Positions 45,211 through 57,161 are shown, counted from the first letter of the stretch. The stretch is 64,000 nt of DNA from Pyropia haitanensis (GCA_008729055.1 SDUX01000002.1:3065874-3129873); one strand, 5' to 3'. Notes: a model not told the origin generated them from the sequence alone. A program made the numbers and translations.

Positions 45211-45246
<36 letters not shown>

Positions 45247-45300
45247 GGCTGCCGCTGGCGGGACGTCGGTGGCGGGAACAGGGACGCGCCGCCGCAGGGT
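43800..45300. repeat. GGC-rich repeat in the right arm, with a 34-base G run
   Basis: Dense GGCGGC and GGCAGC words occupying the position that mirrors the C-rich 40500-41230 stretch of the left arm. A run of 34 G ends at 45245. Confidence 0.75.
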
Positions 45301-46079
45301 AGAGTAATGGAGGTGGTGCCCAGTACAGGTCGGTGTAAGTGACTGCAAGTAGGTGAGGAGCCACACGTGTGTGCTGATGGCGTTGCTGGCCTCGGGGCGC
45401 CCAGCGGCTGTGGAGCCTCGACGCGCGAGTCTCGAGCGCTCTCAGAGCGTCTCAGCGAACCCAACATGCGGAATTTTGCGTGTTGGTTGAGATCCCCAGG
45501 TACTACGTACTACATGCTCTGGTGACACCCTGAGGCCCAAAGTTGCTCAGGAGACGCCTGGAGAAATCGCGGCTCTCAACGCTCTGTCAGCCAAGACGGG
45601 TGACCCCTCTCCATTGTCAAACGGCCAGCACGTGGAAAACTGTCAGACTAGACGGGTGACGCCTGCATGGCCCCGGCGGAGGTCAGAGTGTCGAGGCCCA
45701 GGTCGAGGGATCCGGCGGCAGCCATTGTGTCAAAGGCCGGCTCGAGGGGCCAGGCCGTGGCCAGCGTGTCGAGGGCATACTCGAGGAATCAGGCAGTACG
45801 AAGGACGCGGCACGAGACGGGCCACTATCGAAGCGAACGCTGGCAGACGCGCGGCTGTGCCCAACGGAAAAAGCATCGACGACAGATATGAGTGAAAGGA
45901 GCCAACGAAATGAATTCTGGTTTCAAATGAAGAAGAAGAGTTATATGAAGTATAATTGGTAAACTTACCCTCCCATTCCCCCCCCCCCACCCCCTCCCAC
46001 CCCCTCCCAGAATCCCAAGGCGACCTTGGCGTTCTGACGTCCAGAATCCCAAGGCTGGTATTATCCCGCCTCAAAACGA

Positions 46080-46390
46080 TGCAGTGCGGAAGACGTTCAC
46101 ATCAGTTCGGAGAGCCAGTCATGGCCCTACACGAAGGGATGTGAAATGCAGGATTCACGGTTCGGAACGGACAATTTCTGGGTTTGCCCCGGTATTTACT
46201 CCCAGCCCCCCTCGTCCCCACGAGTGCCTTCGTGCGCTACCCACCCCGTGGACAGCCGCATCCGCCGATGGTGGGCGCCGGCCGGCGGGCGTGCCCCGGC
46301 CGGGGCAATGGGGAGTGCGGCAGCAACGGCGGGGCGGGGGTCTGGGTGCGGGGACCCGCCAGTGGCGATACTGTACGGAAAGGGCGGCAT

Positions 46391-46427
<37 letters not shown>

Positions 46428-47396
46428 TAGGCCTCTGGGTCCTCATTGCGTCCGGCCTTCACGTGCACCGGCCGTCCCCCCCCCGTCCTTGTGTCCGCGG
46501 CGGTCACCGCGCCCAGCGTGGCGCTCGCCCCTGACCGCGGCCGGCGGTACGTGTGGCGGGCGGCCGCCGTCGGCACGCGCACCACACCGCGCCGCGGTCG
46601 TCCCGTCGGGCCTACCCGGCCGCCGCTGCGCGGTGGGCGTGGCCGCCGCCGACGGGCGGCTGCTCGTCTTTGGACGCGCGGCGCGACGGGGACCGACGGC
46701 CGGGGGCGACCGCGGCGGGGGGCGCGCCGCGGGGGGGCAGGGGGGGGGGGGCGCGCGCGCCGCGCCGGCTGGGCCGCCGACCACGTGCCGACGGTGTGGG
46801 GGGTGGTCGGCGTCGCTGTGGGGCGCCACCACGCGCCGTGCGTGGTGGCGCCGCGGGTGGCCTTGGGGGGGCGCGACCTTGGCCGCGGCGTGCGCCCGGC
46901 GTGGGGGGTAATCTCAAGTGCGGCATGGGATGCGCACCCCACCTTCCATCTGAACAGGAACCCCACCTCCATCCCTAGGTCCAGGACGTCGTCCGCATGC
47001 TCCGGCGACGTCTACATGGTAGAATTGAAGCTTCCGCACCTGGTCTATGTGATGAGAAGAAAAAAAAAAAGTGCTTGGGAGCATTCGTGCACTGACGCTT
47101 TGCACGGGCAGTGCGGGGCGTGAAGGGAAGCGTCGCCGCCTCGCTAGACCATCGTACGGGCCGATTCGCACGCGACCCGCACAGCCCCTTGCACGCCGCG
47201 AGCGGCCATATTTTTCAATCCCCGCAGGATCACCACGGGTCGACCACCCCCACGGCGCACCCGCGCATTCTCCCGATCCCCCCCCCCCGCCCCACCCCAC
47301 CCCACCCCGTCTTCTCTTCCCCCCCACCCGCCGCCGCCGCCGCCTTACCGCACCCGCGCCCCCCCCCCCCCCCGTCCCCTTCCCCCCCCACCCCCC
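46080..47396. other. Spacer with weak propeller-like fragments
   Basis: Between the foldback element and the M20 gene. Plus-strand fragments such as GVAAADGRLLVFG and HVPTVWGVVGVAVGRHH faintly resemble RCC1-type repeats, but they lie in different frames around G runs and cannot be assembled. No gene called. Confidence 0.35.
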
Positions 47397-49440
47397 ATGG
47401 CCACCCCCACCGCCGCCGACGCCGCACTGGGCGACCGCCAGCGTCGCGCGCCCCCCCCCCCTCCCCCCCAGCGGCGGCGGACCCCCCCCCCCGGGCGGCC
47501 CGCCTCCTCGCCAGCCTCTTCCTCGCCGCCGCCGTCGTTGCGGTCGCCATCCTCGCGCGCCCCCCCCGCTACGCCGCCACCCGCGCCGCCCCCACCGACG
47601 CCGCGGCGTCGGCCGCCGCGGCGGCGGCCGGCCGCGTCGGCGGCGGCCTCCCCGACCCGGCGGCGGTGGCGGCCGCGGACGTGGTCACCCTCACCCGCAC
47701 GCTCGTCGACGTGCCGTCCGTGTCGGGCGACGAGGGCGCCCTGGGGGGGTGGCTCGCCGCCGCGCTCGCCGCCCGGGGGTGGGCCGTCGCGACGCAGGCG
47801 GTGGCGCCGCTCGGGGGGGGGGGGGGGGGACGCGGTTCAACATTGTCGCCGTCTGGCGGGGGGCGGGCGGGGGGGGGTGTCGGCCTGGTCGCCGCCGCCG
47901 CCGCCGCCGCCGCCGCCAGCGGGGGAGCCCGACGCCGCCGACGCCGACGCCGCCGACGCCGCCGCCACCGACGCTGCCGACAGCGGCAGCAGCGGCAGCG
48001 GCAGCAGCGGCAGCGGCAGTGGCGGCAGCGGCAGTGGCGGCGGCGGCGGCAGCGGTGGCGGCGGCGGCAGTGGCGGCGGCGGCGGCCTAACCGCCGCGGA
48101 CATGGCCGGCATCACCGTCCTGCTCAGCACCCACCTCGACACGGTCGGCCCGTGGTACCCGTCGGCGGCCGCTGACGGCGCCCTCCGCGGCCGCGGCGTC
48201 GTCGACGCCAAGGGCCTCGCCGCGGCGATGGTGCTCGCCGTCGAGCGGCTCGGCCAGGGGGGGGGGGGGGGGGGGCGCCGCCGGGTGCCGTCGGGCTGTT
48301 GCTCGTGTGTGGGGAGGAGACGGACCATGGTGGTACGTTGGGCGGCGGGGGGAGGGGGGGGGGGGGTGCGGCGGGCAGGGGGGGGGGGGGAGGAGGAGGG
48401 GCTGCCCCGCGACCCGGTGGCGGGGGGGGGGGGGCGGGGCGGGGGGGGGGGCGGGCGGTCACGTCTGGCGGCCGCACGCGCGGTCGCGGGGGGCGCGCAG
48501 GGGGGGGGGTGCCACAGGGCGGGGGGGCGGGGGGTATACCTTGCCGGGGGCGGCGCGTCCCAGACCCGCTGCCGACGGCGGGACGCGGTGGCGCCCGACG
48601 ACGTCTGGGCGCTGACGCCCGCTCGGACCCGGTGCATGCCTCGCCCCCCCCCCTCCTGGCACCCGCCCCCCCCCCTCCCCCACGTCCCCTCTTCGCCACC
48701 TACCCGCACCCCCCCGCCCCCGGCACGCAGGTATGAAGGCGGCGGCGGCGCTCCCCCTCCGCCCCGCCTACCTCCTCAACGGGGAGCCGACAACGGGGGC
48801 GGTCGGCCGCGCCCAAAAAGGCATGGCCCGCTACGCCCTCGCCGCCCGCGGCGTGGCGGGCCACTCGGGCACCCCCGCGGCGGGCACGTCGGCCGTCCAC
48901 GCGCTCCTCACGGTCGGCGCGGCGCTGCTCGCGGCGCCGCCGCTGCCGCCGCCGTCGACGCTCAACGTGGGCACCCTGTCGGGGGGGGCCGCGCCCAATG
49001 TGATTGCCGACGCGGCCGCGGCGGGGGTGATGCTGCGGCTGGCGCCGGGCGTGTCCCCCGCCGCCGCCACCGCCGCCCTCACCGCCGCCGTCGACGCGGC
49101 GGTGGACGACTGGCGGGCGGCCGAGGCGCGCCGCGGCGGCGGCGTCGCCGGCGTGGCGGTCACCGTCACACCGGGGACGGCCAACGCGGGCGTGTCGTTT
49201 GTGGTGCCGCCCGCCGCGGCGGCACGGGCGGGGACGATCGACGTGGCGTACAATACGGACGTGCCGTACGCGGCGGGGTGGGTGCGGGGGGGGGCGGTGC
49301 TGTACGGCATCGGGGACATCCGTGTCGCGCACACGGCGGACGAGGCGGTGGGGGTGGCGGAGATGGAGGCGGGCGTCGACGCGTACGTGGCGCTGGTGGA
49401 GGAGCTCCTCGGCATGGCCGCGGCCGGGGGGGGGGCGTGA
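47397..49440 (+). CDS. M20-family metallopeptidase (ArgE/DapE/carboxypeptidase S-like), frame changes at homopolymers
   Basis: The family order is clear: VVTLTRTLVDVPSVSGDEGA, then LLSTHLDTVGPW (metal ligand H), RGVVDAKG (bridging D), CGEETDHGG (catalytic and ligand E), YLLNGEPTTG, GVAGHSGTPAAGTSAVHAL (dimerisation-domain H), and YGIGDIRVAHTADEAVGV (last ligand H). A 398-nt intron (48333-48730, GTACGT donor, CAG acceptor) lies right after the EE motif and joins GG to MKAAAALPL in frame. The last exon, 48731-49440, is intact. Upstream, frame switches are needed at C or G runs near 47450-47495, 47812-47830 and 48258-48275. The first coding part includes a membrane segment (LLASLFLAAAVVAVAIL), so the enzyme may be anchored like yeast carboxypeptidase S. 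A Gly/Ser linker precedes HLDTV. It hydrolyses peptides or N-acyl amino acids; the substrate is not predictable. Confidence 0.85.
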
Positions 49441-50236
49441 GGAACACACAGCGGCGGGCGGCTCGCGCCGCGCACCCCCAGACGCGGGGATACCGCCATG
49501 ACGAGACGCTCGACGCCGCCACGAGCGCCGCCCGTTTGTCTCTCCCATCCTGCCTACACCCGCCCCCTCTACCGCCACCCGCGGCGGCGCCTGACGCGGC
49601 GGCCCCACAGCCCAGCGTCGCCGTTGGTGGGGTGGTCCTCTCGCCCCACGCGTCCATCCGCGTGGGCGGCCGGCGGGCAGCGCCCGCGCGCCACACCAGC
49701 CGCGGCCACGCACATGCGGGGCGGGCGACCGTAGCGGCCACCACCCCCACCACCGCCCATCCCAGCCGCCGCCGCCGCCGCCGCCACCCCGCCGCTACCG
49801 CCGCGGGCGCGCCCACGCTCACCAGTTGAATGACGATAGTCCAAACCACCGGGCGGCGCGTCGGTGCACTTCTCCCCACCACCGACGCCTGCGCAGTGGA
49901 GGCGGGAGGGTGCAGCGGCCCCGTGTACGTGACGAATTGTGTCGAGCGGGGGGAGGACGGCGGGGGAGCGTGGAAACGGTTCCCCACCTGGGCGTGGGGG
50001 GACGAGGCGCACACAACGGGGGGGGGGGATTGCTGGTGGGCTGACCGGTGTGGCGGACGTCCACTCCCCCCCATCGGCAGGGGCCAAAGCACCAGGCGGC
50101 CGTCCGCTCCCCCCCATCGGCAGGGGCCAAAGCACCAGGCGGCTGGCCTTGAGCCCGCCGCGCAGGCACACGACCAAACGTACCAAACAAACGCGACCCG
50201 CGTGTGGCTAACACCCGCACGGTCGCGGCGGACCCC
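49441..50236. other. Convergent intergenic region with a 41-bp direct repeat
   Basis: CATCGGCAGGGGCCAAAGCA with its flanks (about 41 bp) is repeated head to tail at roughly 50067-50146. No gene recognised. Confidence 0.55.
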
Positions 50237-52828
50237 CTACCAGTTCAACCGCAAGCAGCGGATAAGGACGGCGCCGACCATAAATACGCCGAGCAGGATG
50301 AAGAGGCCGCTCAGCTCGGCGATGGTGTGCGAGTCGATCGTGTCGGCGCTGACGATCCCCTCCTCCGTGTCGATGAGGCACTCGTCGACAAAGTAGTTGG
50401 ACTCGAGCTTGACCAGGGTGGACCGCTCCGACAGCTGCACGATCGCCGTGTTGAGCTCCCGCAGCACCGACACGCGCGTCGACGCGGGCAGCGCAAAGCC
50501 GTAGCCGCCAGAGAGCAGCTTGACGGGAACGACCGTCATGTTGCACGAAGTGGTGCTGGTTCGGTACTGCGGGAGGGACAGGGGGGGGATGGACCGGGGG
50601 TCGCGTGGGCAGAGGGCAACAGAGCGCACAACGGGGGTGGCAGCACACCAAACAGGACGTGAGGAACGGCCCCGGACAACACGCCGATGAGGCTCTCAAC
50701 AAGAAAGACCAGGCCCGCCAACAAAACGACCGCCTGAGGGGCGGCAACAGCACAGACCGCCCGCCACCGCGGCGCCGCCCGTACACACAAGCCAAGCCAG
50801 GCAGACACGCCAGCACCTCCCCCCCTCCCCCAACTCCCCTCTTCCCCTCCACGCAGCACGCCGCCAGACTCCGCCCGTACCGTCAGCAGCGGCCCGTCGC
50901 CCAGCCACCCGTCCGCGTGATGCCGAAAGAGCAGCTCCTCGCACGCGTCTGTCGTCGCGCACACTTGGTAGGGCTTGGGGCCGCCAGGAGCCCTCCTCTC
51001 CCCCCCCCGGCCAAACCCCCCCTCCTCCATCTCGCGGGTCACCCACTCCTCCGTCGCCCCCCCCGCAAGCACCGCCAGCCGGTGGAGCGGCAGAACACCC
51101 CGGCGGATGTCTTCCACGCTCGTCACCAGCACTGCCGTGGACGAGGCGGTGGAGAGGAAGGCGCCGAGCTCGGCGGTGTACGCCATTGCCACGACCAGGA
51201 CGCCTGACACAAACGCGACGGTGATGAGGCGGCCTTCAGGGGTCTTGGCGGCCACAAACTGGCGGCCGCCGACGCCGACCATAGCGGCGTGCCACAGCGA
51301 CAGGCCCGCGGAGCTCAGCTGGGAGCGGCCGCGGAAGTCCGCGTTGGCCACCGCCAGGGAGCCTTCAAACGTGAGCATCAGCAGCCCGTACGTGAAGGTG
51401 ACGAGCAGCACCAGCGCCCAGACCGACAGGTCGAGCGGGGCGAGGAAGCGCCAGAGGGAGGCCGACGACGTAGTGCCGCGGACCATCACCTGCAGCGCCG
51501 ACTGCCAGTAGGGGGTGGTGAAGCTCAGGTTGGCTGCCCGCGCCGACGTGATCGACACCGCGCCAATGGCCATGTCAAACTGGGTCGCGCGGGCCACCTC
51601 GGGAATGATATTGCCAGTGGGGTCGAGCGCCGGGCCCGCCGCCGCGGCGTCGCCGCGCGCCAGCACAGACGTCGCGTTGCCCTGCCGGCCCGTAACCCCC
51701 CCCCCAAACGCGTGCACCGGGATGGCCGACCCCGGCACGAGCGACGTGAGCATCTCGGTCGTGCCGACGCCGTCGGGGCACGCAAAAAACTCGACGCGGA
51801 ACGACAGCTCCCGCGCAATCTGCAGCATCACGTCCACCGCGATGCCGTAAAACCGCTCGTTCCCCGACCGCCGTTCGTCGGTGATGACAAACGGCGCGAG
51901 CGGTTTGACAATGACGCGGAGCGGCTCGCGGAGGCCACGCAGCGAGTCCCGGTCGTAAGGGTACTGGGGGGCGCCGCCGGTGGCCACGCCCGGGAACTGC
52001 TGCCACGACGCGGGGAGGGACTGCAGCCACGCGCCGCTCGTGTGGTCATAATAGTCGATGGCGGCCAAGCGGCTGCCGTCGCCGCCGCCGCCGCCGCCGT
52101 CGCCCCCCGCGGCGGCGGCGGCGGCGGTGGTCGCGGCGGCGGCCGCGGCCGCGGCCGCCGCCGGCATCGCGTCCGTGTAGCTGCCATTCGCAATCGGCAC
52201 CCACACCGCGTCGCCGCCGCGGGTCTGCAGGTTGAGCACCTTGAAGCCGCCCTGCCACTTGGGCCGGGTCCCGTCCGCCGCCCCAAACGAGATGCGCCCG
52301 CTGGCGCCCTGAAAGTCGAGCGCCGCCATGGCCGCGGCGACCTCGTCGCCCGCCGCCCAGCGGGAGCCCCACACGCACTCGGAGCCGGGGGGGACCGTCG
52401 GGGCGGGGACCGCACCGCCGCCGTTGTCGCCGCTGCCGGCGGCCGCCGCGACTCGCGGGACGAGCGAAAAGCCTTCTGGCGCGGTGCCGTTGCGCGCGCG
52501 GATGACCGTGTCGAGCGCCCGCGCCATCGCCACGACCGCGTCGTACGTAAACAACACGTACTCGTTGAGCTCCTGCGACCGCAGCATGTCCGTCCCCGCG
52601 CCCGGGTAGAGCGTCGCGTTGAGCCGGCGCCAGCGGCGCTCAAACGCGACGGCCGCCGGGTTGGACCTGACAGCCGCCTGCCGGATGGCGAGCGCGCCGA
52701 CCGCCGCGATGGCCGTCTCCGTGTCGCGCTCGACGGCCAGCAGCTGCGCCTCGTCGGCCATGAGGCCGTCGTCATTGTCGGGGTCAAAGTTGTGGCGGAA
52801 GGCGCGACGGTCGCCGCCGCCGCCGCCG

Positions 52829-52886
<58 letters not shown>

Positions 52887-54468
52887 GGCGGTCCCCGGCG
52901 GCACCCCCCGCGGCAGCGCCGCCCGCTTCGGCGTCGCCGCTGCCGCCGCGACGGCACCCGTCGCCCTCCCATCTCCTGTCCTCTGGTGCTGGCGACGCCG
53001 TCTCGACCGGCACGTCCCAAATGTCATTCTCCGACCCCCCGTCGGACAGAATCCACTGGTGCTGGTCGCTGACGAGCCCGACGAGGGCGGCCTCCCGCAC
53101 CAGCCGCGCCGCCCGCCCGCCGAGCAGCATTCCCCACACGATGATGACACGTGGGGAGGCGGCGGCAAACTCCGCGAGCGACGGGCCGGGCTCGTTGACG
53201 TTGAGCGGCAGCGCCGCGACCACCTCCATCGCCGCCGACCGATCCGCGCCGCCCCCGCCGCCGCCGCCGCCGCCGCCCGCGGCGCGGCGGGCGTCGCCGT
53301 CGTCGCCGCCGCCGTCGCCGTCGTCTTCCGCCCCCCGGCCGCCACGACGGCTGTCATGGATGGCCGACAGCAGCGCGCGGAGCCCCCCATGGCCGTACGG
53401 GTCGGTTGAGTAGAGGATGCCCACCCGCTCCGGCATATTCGCGTCCGCCGGCACGAGCAGGGCGGTCGTGCGGCTGTCGCGCAGCCGCGCGTCCTCCCGC
53501 AGCCGCTTCATCGCGCGCACCGTCGCGAGCAGCGCCTGCGCGTGCGCGTTGGCCCCCCCCGGCAGCAGCAGCAGCAGGCGGCGCGCAGTCGTGGCCGCCG
53601 CACGGGCGGCGGCGTCGAGGTCCGCAACGGTCGTGTCGGCGAGCAGCGCCGTCGGCGACAGCGACGGCACGTTGTACGCGGCTGCCGACACGACGGGCGC
53701 GAGGCCCGACGCGACAGCAGAGGTGAACGGGCCGATGATGCCGTGGATGGGCGGCGCGGGCGTCGGGGGGGGCGGCGCCGCCGCCGCCGCGGCGCCGCCG
53801 CCGTCGCCGCCGCCGCCACGCCCGCCGCCGCCGCCGCCGACGGCGCCGTTGAGGACGCCGTCGCCGTCGGGGTCCCGGCCGCCGCCCGCGTTGGCGTCGC
53901 GGCAGCCGCCGCTGCCGCTCGCGTGCGTCGGCGCGAGGTAGCTGCGGCAGAGGGTGACGAGGCCCTTGAGCGAGTTGGGCGCCGCCGCCTCTGGCAGCAG
54001 CACCACCGCCAGCGTGTGGTCGGGGAGGATGTCCGACGCGCGGTTGACGTCCGCCTCGGCCAGCCGCATCGCCGACACGAGCGTCGTCATCAGGTGGGAC
54101 GCGCGGTAGCCACGAGGGACGAGCGACGCGATGCGGAGGACGGGCGCCGCGCCGGCGGCCGTCGCCGCGGGCGCCGCCTCGATCGCGGGGCCCAGCGCGA
54201 CCGCCGCCGCCGCGGGCGCGGCCGCCCGCCAGACCAGGGTGGCCGCCGCCGCCGCGACCACGGCGGCCGCCGCGAGGCCGGCCGGCGGCCCCCGCCGCGG
54301 CCGCCGCGGCACGGCGGCGCCGCCGCATTGGCGGCGGCGGCGGCAGCAGCGCCGGCGGCAGCCGCCGCCGCCGCGGCCGCCGGCTGCTGCCGCCGCCGCT
54401 GCCGCACCTGCTGTCGTGGACGCAACGCCGGCCGCCTCTCGCCACGCCTTTTCCGCAAACGCCGCCAT
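50237..54468 (-). CDS. Ionotropic glutamate receptor-like channel (GLR)
   Basis: Two exons, 54468-50881 and 50566-50237, with a 314-nt intron (GTACGG donor, CAG acceptor, phase 0); 1,305 aa. Frame extension beyond 54468 lacks an ATG. Order: hydrophobic anchor (63-80); amino-terminal LIVBP-like domain from about 107 (VLRIASLVPRGYRASHL), split by Gly-rich inserts; ligand-binding half S1 from about 840 (REPLRVIVKPLAPFVI), including SITSARAANLSFTTPYW with the conserved ligand-binding Arg; M1 (LDLSVWALVLLVTFTYGLL); pore loop (SLWHAAMVGVGG); M3 with AYTAELGAFLSTA (Y near 1097); S2; and M4 in exon 2 (ELSGLFILLGVFMVGAVLI). The full receptor layout is retained, so it should be an amino-acid-gated cation channel of the plasma or an internal membrane. 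GLRs are well known in plants and animals and less so in red algae. Confidence 0.92.
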
Positions 54469-55846
54469 GGCGCGGTGCGGGAGGCGCGCGAGCAACCCAC
54501 ACGTCGTCTCAGGCGCACGCACACGTGCGGCGGCAGCGACGGCGGCGGTGTCAGCAGCGACAGCGACGGCGGCAGCGACAGCGGCAGCCGCGGCAGCGGC
54601 GGCGGTGGTGGCGGTGGTGGAGGCCGCGGCAGCGACGGCGGTGGCGGCCGCGGCGGCGGCGCGGCGGGGCAGGCGCCAGCAGCGGAGGGAAGCCCCGTAG
54701 GAAGCAGCAACCTCTCTGCAGCGGCAGCGGCAGCGGCGGTGGCGTCGCGGCTGGCGACGGCCAGTCGTGGCGCCGGCGTGAGGTAGCACGTTCGCGGTGG
54801 CCGCACCGCCGCGGCGGCGGCAGTGTCAGTGGCGGCTGCCCAGACGGCGGTCGCCGCCCACCGCGGCTGGCCGGCCAGGCCCACCCCCCATCTCCGGCCT
54901 CCGTGGCACGGGGCGGGACGGTCGCGCGGCCGCGACGGGGCATCGGCGGGACGGCCGCCACGCCCACGGGGCCGAGACTAACCGCAGCGGCTGTCGCCGC
55001 GGGCCGCGCGCCTCGCGCGGCCGCTCCCCCGCCGCAGCGGATGAGTCCTCGGCGCCGGCCGCCCACGCAAGACCCGGCGCATGCCGCCGGCCACGGCCAT
55101 TGTCGCCACGGAAGGCCGGGCAACGCGCGCGCGACCGGGACGGACCGCGGCGGGGCGGACGGGCAGCACGCCTCCCGCAAGTCCGCAGTGTCTGTTGACC
55201 CCTCGACGGGGGCACTTCCGTAGTTGGCAGACCCATTCCGCCATCGGTGCGGATCTCGGTCCGGCACGGTCCGCCGCCAGGGGGGGCGGCCAGAAAAAAA
55301 GGCCGCGACGCCCATTGGCGCGTCATGCCGGCGGCGCAAAAAAATCGGTCCGCGGGGCGGCCAACCAGCGGTCGCCGTTTGGGTCTGTCCCCAACCGCCA
55401 CCCCTCGCCTCGATCCAGGTGGGGGACGTTGGCGGCCAGCGCACACAGCCGCCGCGCGTCGTGCCCGCCCTTTTCTGGGCGCACGCCCCTCTCCGCCACC
55501 CGCCCACACGCGCGGGTGCCCGTCCGCGCGCGCGCGCGTCGGCAACGCTGCTGCTGGAGCGAGCGAGCCGCGGGCGCGGCCGGCACTCGCAGCACGTCGC
55601 CGACGGCCGCGCGTGGTCGTGCCATTGGGCAGTGGGTGGAGGAGGGGGGGAGGGGGGGTGCCGCCGCGCCCGTGCCCGCCGGGTCTGCGCCCGCCACCCC
55701 CGTCGGCGCCGCCGTCGCCGCCGTTGCAGTCCCTTGTTGCGTTTGACCGTCGCTGCCCTTATTCGCCGGCGACCGTCGGTAGGACCCACGCGCTCCGGTT
55801 TTGCCAGAGCAGGGCGGCCCGCCACCGTCCCACCACCCCCGTGAGC
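54469..55846. other. Divergent intergenic region
   Basis: 1.4 kb between the GLR (-) and H2A.Z (+) starts. Very GC-rich with triplet repeats adjacent to the GLR start. No domain in its open frames and no named promoter element. Confidence 0.5.
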
Positions 55847-56289
55847 ATGGTGTCCAAGAAGGCGGGCGCGGCGGCCGCCGCGGCGCCGGCGGCGCCGTCG
55901 GCGGCGACGGCGGCGACGGCCCTCCCCCCCACGCCGGTGGCCAAGAAGCCGCCCACCTCCCGCTCCGTCCGGGCGGGCCTCCAGTTCCCCGTCGGCCGCA
56001 TGCACCGGCTGCTCAAGACACGTGTCGGCCGCGGGGAGCGCGTCGGCGCCACCGCCGCCGTCTACGCCGCCGCCATCCTCGAATACCTCACCGCGGAGGT
56101 GCTGGAGCTGGCCGGCAACGCGGCACGGGACAACCGGCTCAAGCGCATCATCCCGCGGCACATTCAGCTGGCAGTGCGCGGGGACGACGAGCTGGACTTG
56201 CTGGTCAAGGCGACGATTGCGGGGGGGGGGTTATCCCGCATATCAACAGGAACCTGACCAAGGGGCTGAAGAAGGGGGGGAAGAAGTGA
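55847..56289 (+). CDS. Histone H2A.Z variant, one-base frame break
   Basis: Starts at the ATG at 55847. The histone fold reads [72 protein letters not shown] and KATIAGGG. It continues in the next frame with [19 protein letters not shown] and a stop at 56287. The switch falls in the G run at about 56220-56230, where one extra G would give the universal [11 protein letters not shown] consensus deletion is the simplest explanation. RGDx[16 protein letters not shown] and the L1 loop mark H2A.Z rather than canonical H2A. H2A.Z replaces H2A at promoters via SWR1-type remodelling. The N-terminal tail is long, Ala/Pro-rich and poor in lysine compared with the usual acetylatable tail. No intron. Confidence 0.93.
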
Positions 56290-57161
56290 CGGGTGGACGG
56301 GAGGGGGTCACTCGAGTGAAGGGAAGACGGGGTGGCGGGGATGGGGAGGCGGATTGGGGTGGCGGTGGTCTTGGTGGTCTGGGCGTGTGTGATGGGTTTG
56401 GTTTGGGGGGGAGTGCGGGCGGCGCGTGTCTTTGGGTCTGCAACTTTGGCTAGGTGGTCACGGTCTGCTGGAGGCGACGGAGTGTGCCGCTGCCGTGGAT
56501 AGGACATGACGTCACGGCAGCGGCTGCAGGTTGCGGTCGAGAGCGTGCGCTGCTCGTTATGGGCGATTTGCAATGGCGCGGGCCGTCCCAGACTGGCGTG
56601 GCGCCCACCGGCGGCCCTATCGACCGTCGGCTGCAGGTGACCCACTTGTTCGGGGGTGGCGCGCGGCCATTTCAGGGGGCGTCTGACTGGCGACGGCGCA
56701 CAAGTCGGCTTGGCTGGGATGGCCCACGCTGTGCTTGTCACGTGTGCACGTGCTCAAGGGCAGTTGAAACCGCTTGTGTCGGATGTCCTGTGAGTCTGTC
56801 GTGTGTTAGTGGGAGGTTGTGATGGAAGTGTGTGCTTGTCACGGCGATTTTTTTTTTTTCTTTGTGCGTGCATGTGCGTGTCACGCACTCAATGCTTCCA
56901 TGACTGGTCGCTCTGACGGTCGTGCTAGACGTGTACCTCCCGATGGCCACAGCAGCGTCCCAAGTGTCGTGTTTGTCCCACGTTGGGTGCGTCCGTTGAC
57001 ACCACAGCGACTTGTCTGCTCAAGGCACACAACTGTGTCTCACGATGCATCCTTCCCCAGCGGCGCGGCTACTTGGGGAGTTGCTGCCGGCTCGCCATTG
57101 ATTTGTATCCGTAGCCGTCCGCAACCCCAACTCACCCCCCCCCCCATCGTGGGGCCACGTC
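56290..57161. other. Convergent intergenic region
   Basis: Contains G-rich sequence after H2A.Z and a T10 tract near 56850. No gene recognised. Confidence 0.5.

Larger units (their letters stand above)
38446..46072. mobile_element. Giant imperfect palindrome with terminal inverted repeats (foldback-type element)
   Basis: The ends carry GGATAATACCAGCCTTGGG on + at about 38452 and its complement at about 46065. Flanking them, AAAACGA occurs at 38439-38445 and again at 46073-46079, a possible 7-bp target duplication. The two halves are reverse complements of each other with many mismatches. Matched pairs include 40296-40345 with 45460-45510, 41270-41830 with 43160-43790, 41900-42340 with 42740-43150, and 42340-42440 with 42630-42750. 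They converge on a centre near 42528. No convincing protein is encoded. The long frames in the arms are simple Ala/Pro/Arg repeats. It is best read as a non-autonomous foldback or very-long-TIR DNA element; divergence between arms suggests age. Confidence 0.7.

Noticed and set aside
43625..45467. Long Pro/Ala frames in the right arm of the palindrome
   Set aside because: Pure GGC/GCC repeat translation, mirrored in the other arm.
46446..47123. RCC1-like gene
   Set aside because: Only faint fragments in different frames; too weak to annotate.
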